From Acidimicrobiia bacterium (GTDB lineage Bacteria; Actinomycetota; Acidimicrobiia; Acidimicrobiales; Bin134), in contig JAJDUJ010000014.1 of NCBI GenBank assembly GCA_022826705.1, positions 1 through 64,000 on the forward strand: a stretch of DNA of 64,000 bases. Reading direction: 5' to 3'. Below are positions 51,896 to 61,756 of the stretch, in pieces. The notes under the pieces are model-generated. The model had not been told where the DNA came from, did no database searches, and saw nothing but the letters and a program-made list of their open reading frames with translations. Position numbers and translations under genes: made by a program. The stretch's first letter is position 1. The number at the start of each line of letters is the position of its first letter.

Positions 51896-53425
51896 TCAGC
51901 GGATGGGGGCGAGGTGGATGGGGAAGGCTTCTCGGATTCGGGCGTCGGCTTCGGGGGTGATGTGGTCGGGCTTGGGGCGGTTGAGCACTTCGGTGACGTA
52001 GTCATGGGCTACGTCTTCGATGAGGCGGGCGCCGGCGTCCACCCAGTCGTCGGGGCTGAGGCGGTCGCCGATTTGGGGGTAGACGTACTCGGTCTGCATG
52101 AGCGACAGGGTCTGGGAGTGGCCGAGGAAGTGGCCCTCACCGTGCACTACATCGGCGATTACCTGGGTAGACAGGGTCTCGGGGGTGATCTCGATGCCCC
52201 GCACCGTGCGGTTGATGGACCCCAGCATGTCGTTGTCGATCACCAGGGCCTCCAGCGAGCAGGCCATGATGCTGGCCAGCATTCCGGCTGTCTCGTTGAT
52301 CATGTTGGCCCCTGCATTGGCCGCCAGGGTGATGGCGTTGGCCTTCTCGGCACCGGCCTGGTTGTCGGGAAGTTTGGAGTCGGCCATTCCCGCGGCCACC
52401 CCCGACGGCAAACCGAGGTAGTTCACCACCTGGGCAGCCGCCGCGTTGATGATCGCCTCCTCGCCGCTGCCCCCGCTCATCGCTCCAGTGCGCAGGTCGG
52501 ACACGAACGGCCACATGCCCAGCACACAGGGATGGCCGGGCACAACCAGGTTGACTGCGGTCAACCCCGCCAGGCATTCGGCCAGTGCTTGGACCAGCGA
52601 TCCGGCCAGCGCGGCCGGCGAGGTGGCCCCGGCTTGTCCCGCGGACAGCAGGTTGATCGGCATGCCCCGTCGGGCCTGTTCCATCAGGCACAGGGCCGAA
52701 TCTTCGGCAAAGCGCAGGGGCGGCACCACGAAGGTGTTGTTGCCGATGCTGAAGGGCCGCCGGGCGAACTCCCCCTCGGCACCCAGCGCCATGTCGAAAA
52801 GGTCGATGCACTCGTGAACATGCTCGGGTTGGAACATGGCCGTGCCCAGCGGCTTGGTGGTGCCGGCCAGGATGGCGTAGGCGGTATTGATGTCCAACTC
52901 CCGGGCGGTCTCCATGTCGCGGGCCACCAGCGTCCGTACGAACACGTGGATGTTGTCGAGGGTGTCGACGATCCGGGCCACGTCGTAGAGGTCGGCCAAT
53001 GTGCTGGGGCGGAAGCGCTTGGTGTCGTGGTCGAGCATCATCACCGCGGCCCCGCTGGTGCAGAGGTGAACCCGATTGCCGCCGATCTCCACCCCCCGGT
53101 CGGGGTCGAACCCGTACAGGGTGAACTCCTTGCAGGCCTCGTCCACGATCCGCTTGACCAGGTCGGGGGGGAACCGCAGGCGGTCGTCGTCGTCCATCCG
53201 GCCCCCGTTGGCGGTGACCGCCTCGATGATCTCTGGGGTGGCCTGGCCCATGCCCAGATCGGCCAGCAGGCCCAGGGCCGATTCGAATACGTCATCGCAC
53301 TGGCCTTCGGACAGCGGCTTGTAAGCCCCGCCGGGCATTCCCGGCCACACCGCCCGGGCATCGGCTTCGGGCGGCGCCTCCCGCATGGCTACTCGGGCTG
53401 CCCTGCCTCCTGCACGTCGCGCCAT
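51896..53425 (-). CDS. mttB: MttB family corrinoid methyltransferase, non-pyrrolysine, copy 2
   Basis: The 509-residue protein starts 1 bp after the stop of a dehydrogenase gene. It carries the same Arg/Gly/Ala-rich N-terminus (MARRAGGRAARVAMREA) as the first copy and an uninterrupted frame, so it is also pyrrolysine-independent. Motif segments such as NNTFVVPPLRF, NLLSAGQAGATSPAALAGSL and HGEGHFLGHSQTL align with copy 1. No corrinoid protein, folate methyltransferase or activator lies nearby, so it probably uses those of the 8-13 kb operon. The different partner genes suggest a different quaternary amine as substrate. Confidence 0.9.
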   Translation of the reverse strand: MARRAGGRAARVAMREAPPEADARAVWPGMPGGAYKPLSEGQCDDVFESALGLLADLGMGQATPEIIEAVTANGGRMDDDDRLRFPPDLVKRIVDEACKEFTLYGFDPDRGVEIGGNRVHLCTSGAAVMMLDHDTKRFRPSTLADLYDVARIVDTLDNIHVFVRTLVARDMETARELDINTAYAILAGTTKPLGTAMFQPEHVHECIDLFDMALGAEGEFARRPFSIGNNTFVVPPLRFAEDSALCLMEQARRGMPINLLSAGQAGATSPAALAGSLVQALAECLAGLTAVNLVVPGHPCVLGMWPFVSDLRTGAMSGGSGEEAIINAAAAQVVNYLGLPSGVAAGMADSKLPDNQAGAEKANAITLAANAGANMINETAGMLASIMACSLEALVIDNDMLGSINRTVRGIEITPETLSTQVIADVVHGEGHFLGHSQTLSLMQTEYVYPQIGDRLSPDDWVDAGARLIEDVAHDYVTEVLNRPKPDHITPEADARIREAFPIHLAPIR

Positions 53426-53426
53426 G

Positions 53427-55859
53427 TCAAGCCCTCGGTTTCTCGTTGTCGGGGTCGTAGGCCGGGCCGTCCAACACCATTGCCGGACGGCGGTCGCTCA
53501 TGAGCTGGACCTCGAAACGGGTGCCCGGCGCTTTGTACTCCGGCCTCACATAGGCGAAGGCCAGACCCCGCCCGGTGGTGTGACCCCAAGTGCCCGAAGT
53601 GGTCAGCCCGATGAGCTCGTCGCCGTCATAAACCGGCTCGTTGCCCCGGCAGTCGTTGTCGGTGGTGTCCACCTCGCAGTACACGAGGATCATCTCGATG
53701 TCGTCGCCCATGGCCAGCCGCTCTTCGGAGGCCTTCTTGCCTTGGAACTCGCCCGACCAGTCCACGAACCGGCCCAGGTCGGCCTCTACCGGGGTGATCT
53801 CGGTGGTCAGCTCGAAGCCCATCGCCTTGTAGGCCTTCTCGATGCGCATGGTGTTCATGGCGTAGGCGCCATAGTGGACCATGCCCAACGGTTCGCCCAC
53901 CTCAACCAGAGCGTCGTAGAGCTCGGCGGTGTGTTCTTGGGAGTGGTGCAGCTCCCAGCCCAGCTCCCCCACATACGACACCCGCAGGGCCAGACACGGC
54001 ACGCCGGCCACGTCGATTTGCTGGCCGGTGAGCCAGCGGAAGCCGGGGGCCTCCAGCTCGGCGTCGGTGAGCTGAGCCAGAATCTGGCGGGACAGAGGAC
54101 CGGAGACGGCCAGGATGCCCATGTCGTCGGTACGGTCGGTAACGGTCACGTCCTCGCCGAATTGCACATGGTGGGCCAGCCAGTCCCGGTCGTGGAACTG
54201 CCCGACGATGGCGGAGTTGAGATAGAACCGGTCGGGGGCCAGTCGGGTAATGGTCATCTCGGTCTCGATGCCGCCCAACTCAGTCAAGAAGTGAGTGAGG
54301 CGCATCCCGCCGTCTTTGGCCGGCATTCGATTGGCGGTGAGGCGGTCGAGCAGCGCCTCGGCGTCGGCCCCGGTCACCTCGAACTTGGAGAAGGCGGTGA
54401 GGTCGGCGATGCCAGCCCGCTCCCGGGTGGCCCGGCACTCGGCCCCCACAATGTCGAAGGCGTTGGAATGCCGGAAGGAGTGGGCCTCGGGCTCGCCGTA
54501 ATACTGCGGGCGCTCCCAGCCGAAGATCTCCATCCACTGGGCATCCCGGGCGTCGAGCCGGTCATAGATGGGATCGGTCTTCTGGGGTCGGCCGGCGAAG
54601 CGCTGCTCGCCGGGGAGGCGGGTGGCGTACATCTCGTGGAATTCGTCGATGGCCTTCTCGATGGCGTAGCGCCCGGTGGGCCCGCAGTGGTCGCCGAACC
54701 GGCGGGGGTCCATCTCGGCCACATTGATCTCGGTCTGGCCGTGCACCATCCACTGGGCCAGGTACTTGCCCGCGCCGGGACCCTGGGTGATGCCGATGGA
54801 AGCTCCGGCGCACAGCCAGTAATTGCGCAGGCCGGGGGCCGGGCCCATGAGGTAGCCGGAGTCGGGAGTGTGGGTGATGGGTCCGCTGACCACCGTCTTG
54901 ATCCCGGTGTCGGCAAAGGCGGGGATCCGTTTGCCGGCTTCGATCAGCCAGGGCATGAGCTGGTCGAGGTCGGGCGGGGTCAGATAGAAGTGCTTGTCCC
55001 AGTCGATCCCCTCCAACCCATAGGTTTGGGCGTTCTCCCGCTCGTAGGGACCGACCAGCAGCGAGTCGATCTCCCGCCGGTAGTAGGCCGACGCTCGGGG
55101 ATCGCGGATCACCGGCGGGTCGAAATCGCCCAGCTCCTTCATCTCAGCCATGGGTTCGGTGATGAGGTACTGGTGGATCACCGACACGATGGGCACGTCG
55201 AGGCCCACCATGGCGCCGAGCTGGGGGGCGTAGCATCCGGCCGCGTTCACCACGTGCTCGGCAATGATGCGGTGGGTCTCGCCCTTGACGTCGCAAACCA
55301 CTTCCCAGCGGTGGTCGGGAAGCTGGTTCATGGCGGTAACCAGAGTGTGGCGGTAAAGCTCCCCGCCCAACTGGCGGGCGCCCTTGACCATGGCCGCAGT
55401 GACGCTGGACGGGTCGGTCCAGCCGTCGTTGGGGGTCCAGCACCCCATCAGCACGTCGGACACGTCCATGAACGGCCAATGGTTGAGAATCTCGGAGGGC
55501 TCGATCAGGTGGTTCTCGATCCCGACCAGATCGAGCATCCCGCTGACGTAGCGGAACCAGTCCACCTGCTGGCGGTCGAGGGCCAGGCGGATGGCGCCGG
55601 TGCCATGCCAGCCGCTGGCCAGCCCGGTTTCCTCTTCGATCTTGGCGTAGAGGTCGGGGGCCACCAGATGGCATTTGGCCATGTTCAGGCTGCCGATGAA
55701 GTGGGGAATGAGTCCGGCGGCATGCCAAGTGGAGCCCGATGACAGCTCCCCCTTCTCCACCAGCACGGTGTCGGTCCAGCCCTCGTGGGCCAAGTGGTAG
55801 AAGAGGCCCGCGCCCATAGCTCCACCGCCGATGATCACAACCTGGGCTTCATCGCGCAC
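53427..55859 (-). CDS. Dimethylglycine/sarcosine dehydrogenase family flavoprotein B (FAD plus GcvT domains)
   Basis: The 810-residue protein starts at GTG with AAGGAG 9 nt upstream; the open frame extends further but only into the previous gene. The FAD site VVIIGGGAMG (7-16) and the covalent-flavin motif STWHAAG (His46) are intact. The C-terminal half (about 420-810) is GcvT-like with MNTMRIEKAYKAMG. It lies 20 bp after its paralogue and 1 bp before mttB copy 2. It likely removes a methyl group from a secondary or tertiary amine product of MttB2, giving methylene-THF. No ETF is adjacent; the ETF at 15.6-17.3 kb may serve. Confidence 0.88.
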   Translation of the reverse strand: MRDEAQVVIIGGGAMGAGLFYHLAHEGWTDTVLVEKGELSSGSTWHAAGLIPHFIGSLNMAKCHLVAPDLYAKIEEETGLASGWHGTGAIRLALDRQQVDWFRYVSGMLDLVGIENHLIEPSEILNHWPFMDVSDVLMGCWTPNDGWTDPSSVTAAMVKGARQLGGELYRHTLVTAMNQLPDHRWEVVCDVKGETHRIIAEHVVNAAGCYAPQLGAMVGLDVPIVSVIHQYLITEPMAEMKELGDFDPPVIRDPRASAYYRREIDSLLVGPYERENAQTYGLEGIDWDKHFYLTPPDLDQLMPWLIEAGKRIPAFADTGIKTVVSGPITHTPDSGYLMGPAPGLRNYWLCAGASIGITQGPGAGKYLAQWMVHGQTEINVAEMDPRRFGDHCGPTGRYAIEKAIDEFHEMYATRLPGEQRFAGRPQKTDPIYDRLDARDAQWMEIFGWERPQYYGEPEAHSFRHSNAFDIVGAECRATRERAGIADLTAFSKFEVTGADAEALLDRLTANRMPAKDGGMRLTHFLTELGGIETEMTITRLAPDRFYLNSAIVGQFHDRDWLAHHVQFGEDVTVTDRTDDMGILAVSGPLSRQILAQLTDAELEAPGFRWLTGQQIDVAGVPCLALRVSYVGELGWELHHSQEHTAELYDALVEVGEPLGMVHYGAYAMNTMRIEKAYKAMGFELTTEITPVEADLGRFVDWSGEFQGKKASEERLAMGDDIEMILVYCEVDTTDNDCRGNEPVYDGDELIGLTTSGTWGHTTGRGLAFAYVRPEYKAPGTRFEVQLMSDRRPAMVLDGPAYDPDNEKPRA

Positions 55860-55879
55860 CGTAGGCCGCTCCTTGTCAA

Positions 55880-58321
55880 TCAGAGTCGAACCCGCTCTTT
55901 GCGGGGATCGTAGAACGAACGAATAGATCCGGTGGCGGCGATGGGCGTCCCGGCCACTTCGATCTCGAAGCGCCCAGATTCCACCCAGTCTTTGGTGACG
56001 CCGTCGGCGCACTCCACGAAGCCCAGGGCCAGCGCCCGCTTCTCGGTGTAGCTCCACATGCCGCTGCTGGTGCGGCCCACCATCTGGCCGTCGCGGTAGA
56101 TGGGCTCATCGTGGTACAGCAGCCAGTCGGGGTCTTCCAACCGGAGCTTGATGAGGCGCTTGGTGCGGGGCCCCTCCCGCTGGGCGGCCAGTGCCTCACG
56201 GCCCCTGAATCCGCCGGCCTTGTCCCAAGCCACCGCAAACCCCAGCCCGGCCTCCAACGGGGTGTCCTCGTCGGTGATGTCATGGCCCCAGTGGCAGTAG
56301 GCCGCCTCCATGCGCAGCGTGTTCATGGCGTGGTAGCCGGCGTGGCGCAGTCCAAGGGAAGAGCCCGCTTCGACCACCGCATCGTGCAGGGCCACCGCCT
56401 GTTCGTTGGGCACGTAGAGCTCCCAGCCCAGTTCGCCCACATAGGTCATGCGCAGCGCCAATGTCTCCGCACCGGCGATGCAAAGATCTTGGGCCGTGCC
56501 GAATGGGAAGCCGTCGTTGCCGAGATCAGCGTCGCAGAGCTGGCTGAGCACAGCCCGGGAGTTGGGCCCCATCACGCCCAACACCCCGTAATGGTCGGTG
56601 ACGTCTTCGATGACCACGTCCCTGCCCCGGGCGGCCCGCCGCAGCCAGGCCCAGTCGCGGGTGGCGGTAGCCGCCGAGGTGACCACCCAATAGGAGTCCT
56701 CGCCCCGGCGGGTCACGGTGAGGTCGGCTTCGATGCCACCTTGGTCGTTGAGCCACTGGGTGTACACCGCCCGACCCACCGGTACGTCCACCTCGTTGGC
56801 GCACACCCAGTTGAGCAGGGCCATGGCGTCGGGGCCCTCCACGGTGAACTTGGCGAACGAGGTTTGGTCGAACAGGCCCACAGCGTTGCGAACCGCTTCG
56901 CACTCGTCCCCGCTGGCCTCGAACCAGTTCTGCGGACCCCAGCTATAGCGGTACTCCCGCTCTTGGCCGGGGGCGGCGTACCAGTTGGGCCGCTCCCACC
57001 CGCCGACCTCGCCGAACACCGCCCCGGCCGCGTCGATGCGCTCGTGCAGCGGTGAGCGGCGGATGTCTCGGGCCGTCTCGTACTGGCGGAACGGCCAGTG
57101 CATGGCATAGAGCAGGCCGAGGCTCTCGGGGATGCGGGCATCCAGATAGGCGGGCTCACACTGGAATCCAAACGAGCGCCTAATGTCCACCATCGAGAGG
57201 TCCATGGGCGGGTGATCGTCGACGATCCAGTCGGCCAGCACCCAGCCCACGCCCCCCGCCGACTGGATGCCCACCGAGTTGAACCCCGCGGCCACAAAGC
57301 AGCGGTCCACCTCGGGGGATTCGCCCAGGTAGTACACCCCGTCGGGGGTGAAGGCCTCGGGTCCGTTGAAGAAGAGTTGAAGGCCGGCCTCCCCCAGCAC
57401 CGGCATGCGGTGAATGGCCCGCTCGAAGATCGGCCCGACGTGCTCCCAGTCTTCCGGCAGGGTCTTGAATTGGAGGTCGCGAGGGATGCCGTTCAAGTTC
57501 CAGACCTTGCCCCGAGGCTCGAAGAAACCAGCCATCAACTTGCCGGTCTCCTCTTTGAAATAGGTGTAGTTGGACGGGTCGCGCACCGTGGGCATGTTGG
57601 GGTACGCCCCTTCGACCGGCTCGGTGACGATGTAGAAGTGCTCACAGGCCTGCACCGGCACGCTCACCCCGGCCGTGGCGGCAAGTTGGCGGGTCCATAT
57701 CCCGACGGCCAGCACCACGGTCTCGGCCTCCACCCGGCCGGCCTCGGTGTCCACCCCCACCGCTCGCCCGTCTTCCACCACCACCCCGGTCACCGCCGTG
57801 CCCTGGACGATGCGGGCACCCCGGGCCCGAGCCCCCTTGGCCAGCGCCATGGTGGTGTCCACCGGGGAGGTCACTCCATCTCGGGGGATGAACAGCGCGC
57901 CCACCAAGTCGTCGACATTGAGCAGCGGGCACAGTTCGAGGGCCTCGTCGAGTTCGATCTGGCGGATGTCCACCCCCACCGTGCGGGCCATGGACATGCC
58001 CCGCAGCAGCTCCTCCCACCGCTCGTGGTCGGCGGCCACCGAAATGGAGCCCGGGGCGCGGTAGCCGGTGGCTTGGCCGGTCTCGGCCTCGAGTTCTTCG
58101 AACAATTGGGCCGAGTAAGTGGCCAGCCGGGTGAGGCTGTGGCTGGACTTGAGCTGGCTGACCAGGCCGGCGGCGTGCCAGGTGGTGCCGCTGGTGAGCT
58201 GGCCTTGCTCGATGAGCAGCACGTCGGTCACCCCACGACGGGTGAGGTGGTACGCGATAGAACAGCCGACGATCCCACCACCGACGATCACCACCTGGGC
58301 CCGATCGCCGAGATCAGCCAT
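55880..58321 (-). CDS. Dimethylglycine/sarcosine dehydrogenase family flavoprotein A (FAD plus GcvT domains)
   Basis: The 813-residue protein starts at ATG; a GTG codon directly upstream is in frame. FAD is bound at VVIVGGGIVG (10-19), and TTWHAAG holds the likely covalent-flavin His49. The GcvT-like half (about 430-813) contains YVGELGWELYVP and MNTLRMEAAY. It is first of two paralogues in the MttB2 operon, 89 bp after the cyclase gene. Two successive enzymes fit stepwise removal of methyl groups from a dimethylated product. Confidence 0.88.
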   Translation of the reverse strand: MADLGDRAQVVIVGGGIVGCSIAYHLTRRGVTDVLLIEQGQLTSGTTWHAAGLVSQLKSSHSLTRLATYSAQLFEELEAETGQATGYRAPGSISVAADHERWEELLRGMSMARTVGVDIRQIELDEALELCPLLNVDDLVGALFIPRDGVTSPVDTTMALAKGARARGARIVQGTAVTGVVVEDGRAVGVDTEAGRVEAETVVLAVGIWTRQLAATAGVSVPVQACEHFYIVTEPVEGAYPNMPTVRDPSNYTYFKEETGKLMAGFFEPRGKVWNLNGIPRDLQFKTLPEDWEHVGPIFERAIHRMPVLGEAGLQLFFNGPEAFTPDGVYYLGESPEVDRCFVAAGFNSVGIQSAGGVGWVLADWIVDDHPPMDLSMVDIRRSFGFQCEPAYLDARIPESLGLLYAMHWPFRQYETARDIRRSPLHERIDAAGAVFGEVGGWERPNWYAAPGQEREYRYSWGPQNWFEASGDECEAVRNAVGLFDQTSFAKFTVEGPDAMALLNWVCANEVDVPVGRAVYTQWLNDQGGIEADLTVTRRGEDSYWVVTSAATATRDWAWLRRAARGRDVVIEDVTDHYGVLGVMGPNSRAVLSQLCDADLGNDGFPFGTAQDLCIAGAETLALRMTYVGELGWELYVPNEQAVALHDAVVEAGSSLGLRHAGYHAMNTLRMEAAYCHWGHDITDEDTPLEAGLGFAVAWDKAGGFRGREALAAQREGPRTKRLIKLRLEDPDWLLYHDEPIYRDGQMVGRTSSGMWSYTEKRALALGFVECADGVTKDWVESGRFEIEVAGTPIAATGSIRSFYDPRKERVRL

Positions 58322-58410
58322 CACACCTCATAAGCGCTCCAGTGCTACAAGGTTGTCTGCGAATTTACCGAAGCCCTGGCCTCGCAGTGGGTGGTGAAGA
58401 AGGTCTCGCG

Positions 58411-59349
58411 CTACAAAATTGCCAGAGGATTCACCGGCGAACCGGTGCCGTAGCGTAGCACCAGCGGGGCACACACGTACTGAAATTCCCAGCGGTCCAG
58501 GTCGGCGCAGCGGGCGGCCACCGCCTCAAAATCGGCGTTGTCAATGATGGGCATCCCCATGTACGGCAACAGGATGTGGTGGACGTGCAGCGCGATGCTG
58601 ATGGGCATCGGATTGGGAATGCCCTGGTCTTCCTGAGGGGCGTCTTGGAAGTCCCAGGTCAGACAGGAGGCCTCCGTCTCGTAGAGGAACTCAATGGCCG
58701 AGGCGTGGACCCCGGCATTCGACCCCATCCCTTGAGACGTGTCGGTCTTCTCGAAATACACGTCCATGCCACTGCGGATGCACACCGCGTCGCCGGGCCG
58801 AGGTTCGATTCCCTGGGCGGCGGCCACGTCGGCCAGCTCCCAGCCGTGGACTGGCTCGCCGGGGGCCACGTAGTCGGTGCCCCTGAACCGGGGGATGTCA
58901 TACAGCACCCCACGAGTAACGATGCCGTCGCTCCAGAAGTCGATGGTGCCGGTGTGCTCGGCGGGCATGGGGGACTTGGCGAACTCCTTGCCGTTCCAGA
59001 ACTTGCCCCCGCCGTCCACCGGCAGATGGCACAGGGCGTCGATGTGGGTCTGCACGAACCCGTGGATGAACATGCCGAAGTAGTCGGCCATCGCCCCCGA
59101 GTCACCCGCCCCCACGAAGTGATGGGCCGGGTAGGGGTTGGCCGGACCGGCATGAGTGTCGATGGGCCGGCTCATCGACACCGCCTCTCCGGTCTGCACC
59201 AGCGTGGCAGCTGAACGGCGAGCCTCAGGAGTGATGTGGTTGAGGGTGCCCAGCTCGTCGTCGTCCCCCCAGCGACCCCAGTTGCAGAACCGCTCCCGAT
59301 AGGCGGCGTACTCTTCAGCAGTCGGCGGCGTGCGGTCACTCAGTCCCAT
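58411..59349 (-). CDS. Cyclase family (kynurenine formamidase-like) hydrolase 2
   Basis: The 312-residue protein starts at the ATG giving MGLSDRTPPT; upstream codons run into the divergent P450. The opening CNWGRWGDDDELGTLNHI matches the first cyclase. The metal-site region is FVQTHIDALCHLPVDG (about 103-118). ALHVHHILLPYMGMPIIDN lies near the end. Its start is only 18 bp from the start of the divergent P450, leaving no room for separate classical promoters. It heads the MttB2 operon. Confidence 0.87.
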   Translation of the reverse strand: MGLSDRTPPTAEEYAAYRERFCNWGRWGDDDELGTLNHITPEARRSAATLVQTGEAVSMSRPIDTHAGPANPYPAHHFVGAGDSGAMADYFGMFIHGFVQTHIDALCHLPVDGGGKFWNGKEFAKSPMPAEHTGTIDFWSDGIVTRGVLYDIPRFRGTDYVAPGEPVHGWELADVAAAQGIEPRPGDAVCIRSGMDVYFEKTDTSQGMGSNAGVHASAIEFLYETEASCLTWDFQDAPQEDQGIPNPMPISIALHVHHILLPYMGMPIIDNADFEAVAARCADLDRWEFQYVCAPLVLRYGTGSPVNPLAIL

Positions 59350-59367
59350 AAGGCAGTCTCTATCACA

Positions 59368-60549
59368 ATGAACGACTACGACCCGTTCTCCTTGGAGGTG
59401 GCCACTGATCCGCTGCCCATCTATCGGGAATTGCGGGCAGCGGGCGGGGTGCATCGGCTGGAGCAGTATCACGGGTGGGCGCTGCCCCGTTTCGCCGAGG
59501 TGTGGGAGGTGAGCTGCGACCGAGAGTCGTTCACCATCGCCGAGGGGCCCGTCTTCCTTCGTGATCAGGTGCTTCAACCGGCCCCTACTGAGCTAGGGCC
59601 GCTGCCAACCGGGCCGTTTCTCAGTTTCTCTCAGATGGACCCGCCCGCCCACACCCAGGTCCGCAAGATTCTCTATCCACCGCTGCGCCCGAGGCCAGTG
59701 GCCGAACTGGAGGCCGAGCTGCGCCGGGTGGCTGCCGACTGCGTGGACGCCGCTCTAGACCGGGGGCGGTTGGACGTGGTGACCGAACTGGCCTCGCCGG
59801 TATCGGTGGCCGGGACCTCATTGGTGCTGGGTTTCCCCTTCTCCGACGGGGAGAAGCTGGTGGAGTACGCCAATCAGACCATGCGCTATGACGACCGGGC
59901 TCCTGCGGCCCGGGCCAAGATTCACGAATACCTATGCGGCTTCGTGGCCGAACAGCGGGCTGGAGACTGCCCTGAGTACATCGAGTCTCTGCTAGGAGCG
60001 GACTTGCTGGGCCATCCCTTCAACGACCAAGACGCAGCCATCCAGCTCTCCACCCTGTTCACCGGTGGCGTGGAGACCACTCCCAAGGTGATGGGCGGCG
60101 GGTTCATCCACCTGGCCGCCAACAGCGACCAGCGGTCCGCCCTGGCCCGAGACCCGTCGCTCAGCGGGGGTGCCTTCGAGGAAATGCTGCGCCTGGAAGT
60201 ACCCATACAGCACTTGGGCCGCACCGTCTGCCGGCCAACCGAAATCGGCGGCAAGGAGATGGCCCCCGGCGACCGGGTGTTCCTGCTGTACCAGTCGGCC
60301 AACCGGGACGAGCTTGAGTTCGGCCCTGACTCCGAGACATTCGACATTCGTCGTCGCCCGCCCCGCCAGCTCGGCTTCGGCCATGGCTTGCACTACTGCA
60401 TCGGCGCCCATCTGGCCCGTCTGGAGGGACGGGTGATCATCGAGGAGGCCTTGGCTCGCATCCCCGACTTCGAGGTGCCCGCCGACGAAGTGGTCCGCCT
60501 GCCGGGATCCTTCCAACAGGGCTACGCCTCGGTGCCGATCGTTTTCTGA
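59368..60549 (+). CDS. Cytochrome P450 (bacterial class I type) 1
   Basis: The 393-residue protein has the heme-thiolate motif FGHGLHYCIGAHLARLEG near residues 338-355, the K-helix ExxR (EEMLRLE) near 275, and the I-helix segment TGGVETT where AGxDT is usual, so the acid-alcohol pair is Glu-Thr. It is soluble and needs a ferredoxin partner. It starts 18 bp from the divergent cyclase gene and ends convergent with the second P450. The substrate is unknown. Confidence 0.9.
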   Translation: MNDYDPFSLEVATDPLPIYRELRAAGGVHRLEQYHGWALPRFAEVWEVSCDRESFTIAEGPVFLRDQVLQPAPTELGPLPTGPFLSFSQMDPPAHTQVRKILYPPLRPRPVAELEAELRRVAADCVDAALDRGRLDVVTELASPVSVAGTSLVLGFPFSDGEKLVEYANQTMRYDDRAPAARAKIHEYLCGFVAEQRAGDCPEYIESLLGADLLGHPFNDQDAAIQLSTLFTGGVETTPKVMGGGFIHLAANSDQRSALARDPSLSGGAFEEMLRLEVPIQHLGRTVCRPTEIGGKEMAPGDRVFLLYQSANRDELEFGPDSETFDIRRRPPRQLGFGHGLHYCIGAHLARLEGRVIIEEALARIPDFEVPADEVVRLPGSFQQGYASVPIVF

Positions 60550-60556
60550 CTCTCGG

Positions 60557-61756
60557 CTAGGACACGGCCACCGGTAAGCGGGCCAGCCCGCGCAACGTGA
60601 GTCGGTCCTTCCAAGGGGGATCATCCTCCAAGGGAGTCCAGGTTTCGAATCGATCCAGCAGGCCAGCCAGCACTACCTGGCCTTCGAGGCGGGCCAATGA
60701 AGCACCCAGGCAGTAGTGGATACCCGATCCGAACGACAGCAGCGGTGTCTCTTGGCGGCCGATGTCGAACCGGTCGGGATCGTCGATAACGTCGGGGTCG
60801 CGGTTGGCCGCCCCCAGAAGCATCAGCACCATGCTTCCCTTCGCGATGGCGTGCCCGCCGATCTCCACGTTCTCGAAGGTGTACCGGGCGTCCACCTGCA
60901 CGGGAGGCTGATAGCGAAGCACCTCGTCCACCGCGCCTGGCACCAGCGACCGGTCGGCCCGCAGCCGGGCCAACTCCTCGGGATGCCGGATGAGTGTGTG
61001 GACCATATTGCCGATCAGGTTGGTGGTGGTTTCGAAGCCCGCGGCATAGATCAGCGACAACGTGAGCCCGATCTCCCGCTGGGTAAGCCGGTCCTCTCCG
61101 TCGCTGGCCGCGATCAGCGCCGAGAGCAGGTCGTCACGGGGCTCGGCTCGACGCCGGTCGATCAGCTCATCGAAGTAGGCCGCCACCTTGACCCCGGAGG
61201 CCTCGGCCCGCTCCCGGCCTTCCTGGCTTTGGTTCGGCTCGAGGGTGCCGGCCAAATCGGACACCAAAGGTCGCAGCCAATCGCGGTCAGACCGGGGAAC
61301 CCCCACCAGCTCGCTGATGACGTTGGCCGGCAAGGGAAAGGCCAGCTGGTCGATCAGGTCACCCCCGCCGGAAGCAGCCAGCGAGTCCAACTGTTCGACG
61401 GTCATCTCCTCCACCGCCGACCGCAGACCTTCGACTCGTCGGGGGGTGAAGGCCCGGCTGACCAACGAGCGCAGTCGAGTGTGATCAGGTGGGTTCAGGA
61501 ACAGGAAGGTCCGCTCCTCGTTGGGGGTGCGCACTCTCTCAGCAGTGAGCGTCGGAACCTCGTCGCCGGGCTCGGGGTTGCCCATCCGGGGATCACGCAG
61601 CGCCATCCGGCAGTCCTCGTAGCGGGTGAGAACCCAGTAGTCGGCGAAGCCCAGCTTGTGAACCGGGGCCGTCTCCCGCAGCTCCCTCAGCAAGGGATAG
61701 GGGTCGGCGTACACCTCCGGATCGGTGACGATCCTGATGATCAGCTCGTCGCTCAC
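60557..61756 (-). CDS. Cytochrome P450 (bacterial class I type) 2
   Basis: The 399-residue protein has the heme motif FGSGIHYCLGASLARLEG, ExxR in VDEVLRYQPP, and a canonical I-helix AGFETTTN. Its start overlaps the SDR stop (ATGA), so the two are translated together, suggesting a hydroxylation followed or preceded by alcohol oxidation. It belongs to the CYP107/CYP125-like soluble bacterial group broadly; no finer family is claimed. Confidence 0.9.
   Translation of the reverse strand: MSDELIIRIVTDPEVYADPYPLLRELRETAPVHKLGFADYWVLTRYEDCRMALRDPRMGNPEPGDEVPTLTAERVRTPNEERTFLFLNPPDHTRLRSLVSRAFTPRRVEGLRSAVEEMTVEQLDSLAASGGGDLIDQLAFPLPANVISELVGVPRSDRDWLRPLVSDLAGTLEPNQSQEGRERAEASGVKVAAYFDELIDRRRAEPRDDLLSALIAASDGEDRLTQREIGLTLSLIYAAGFETTTNLIGNMVHTLIRHPEELARLRADRSLVPGAVDEVLRYQPPVQVDARYTFENVEIGGHAIAKGSMVLMLLGAANRDPDVIDDPDRFDIGRQETPLLSFGSGIHYCLGASLARLEGQVVLAGLLDRFETWTPLEDDPPWKDRLTLRGLARLPVAVS

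Noticed and set aside
51893..53503. A 536-codon plus-strand frame opposite mttB copy 2
   Set aside because: Shadow of MttB with no recognisable domain; it runs across a gene junction.
53385..55742. A 785-codon open frame on the plus strand opposite the dehydrogenase B gene
   Set aside because: It is Val/Gly/His-rich shadow sequence caused by high third-position GC in the real gene on the other strand. No domain or ribosome site is visible.
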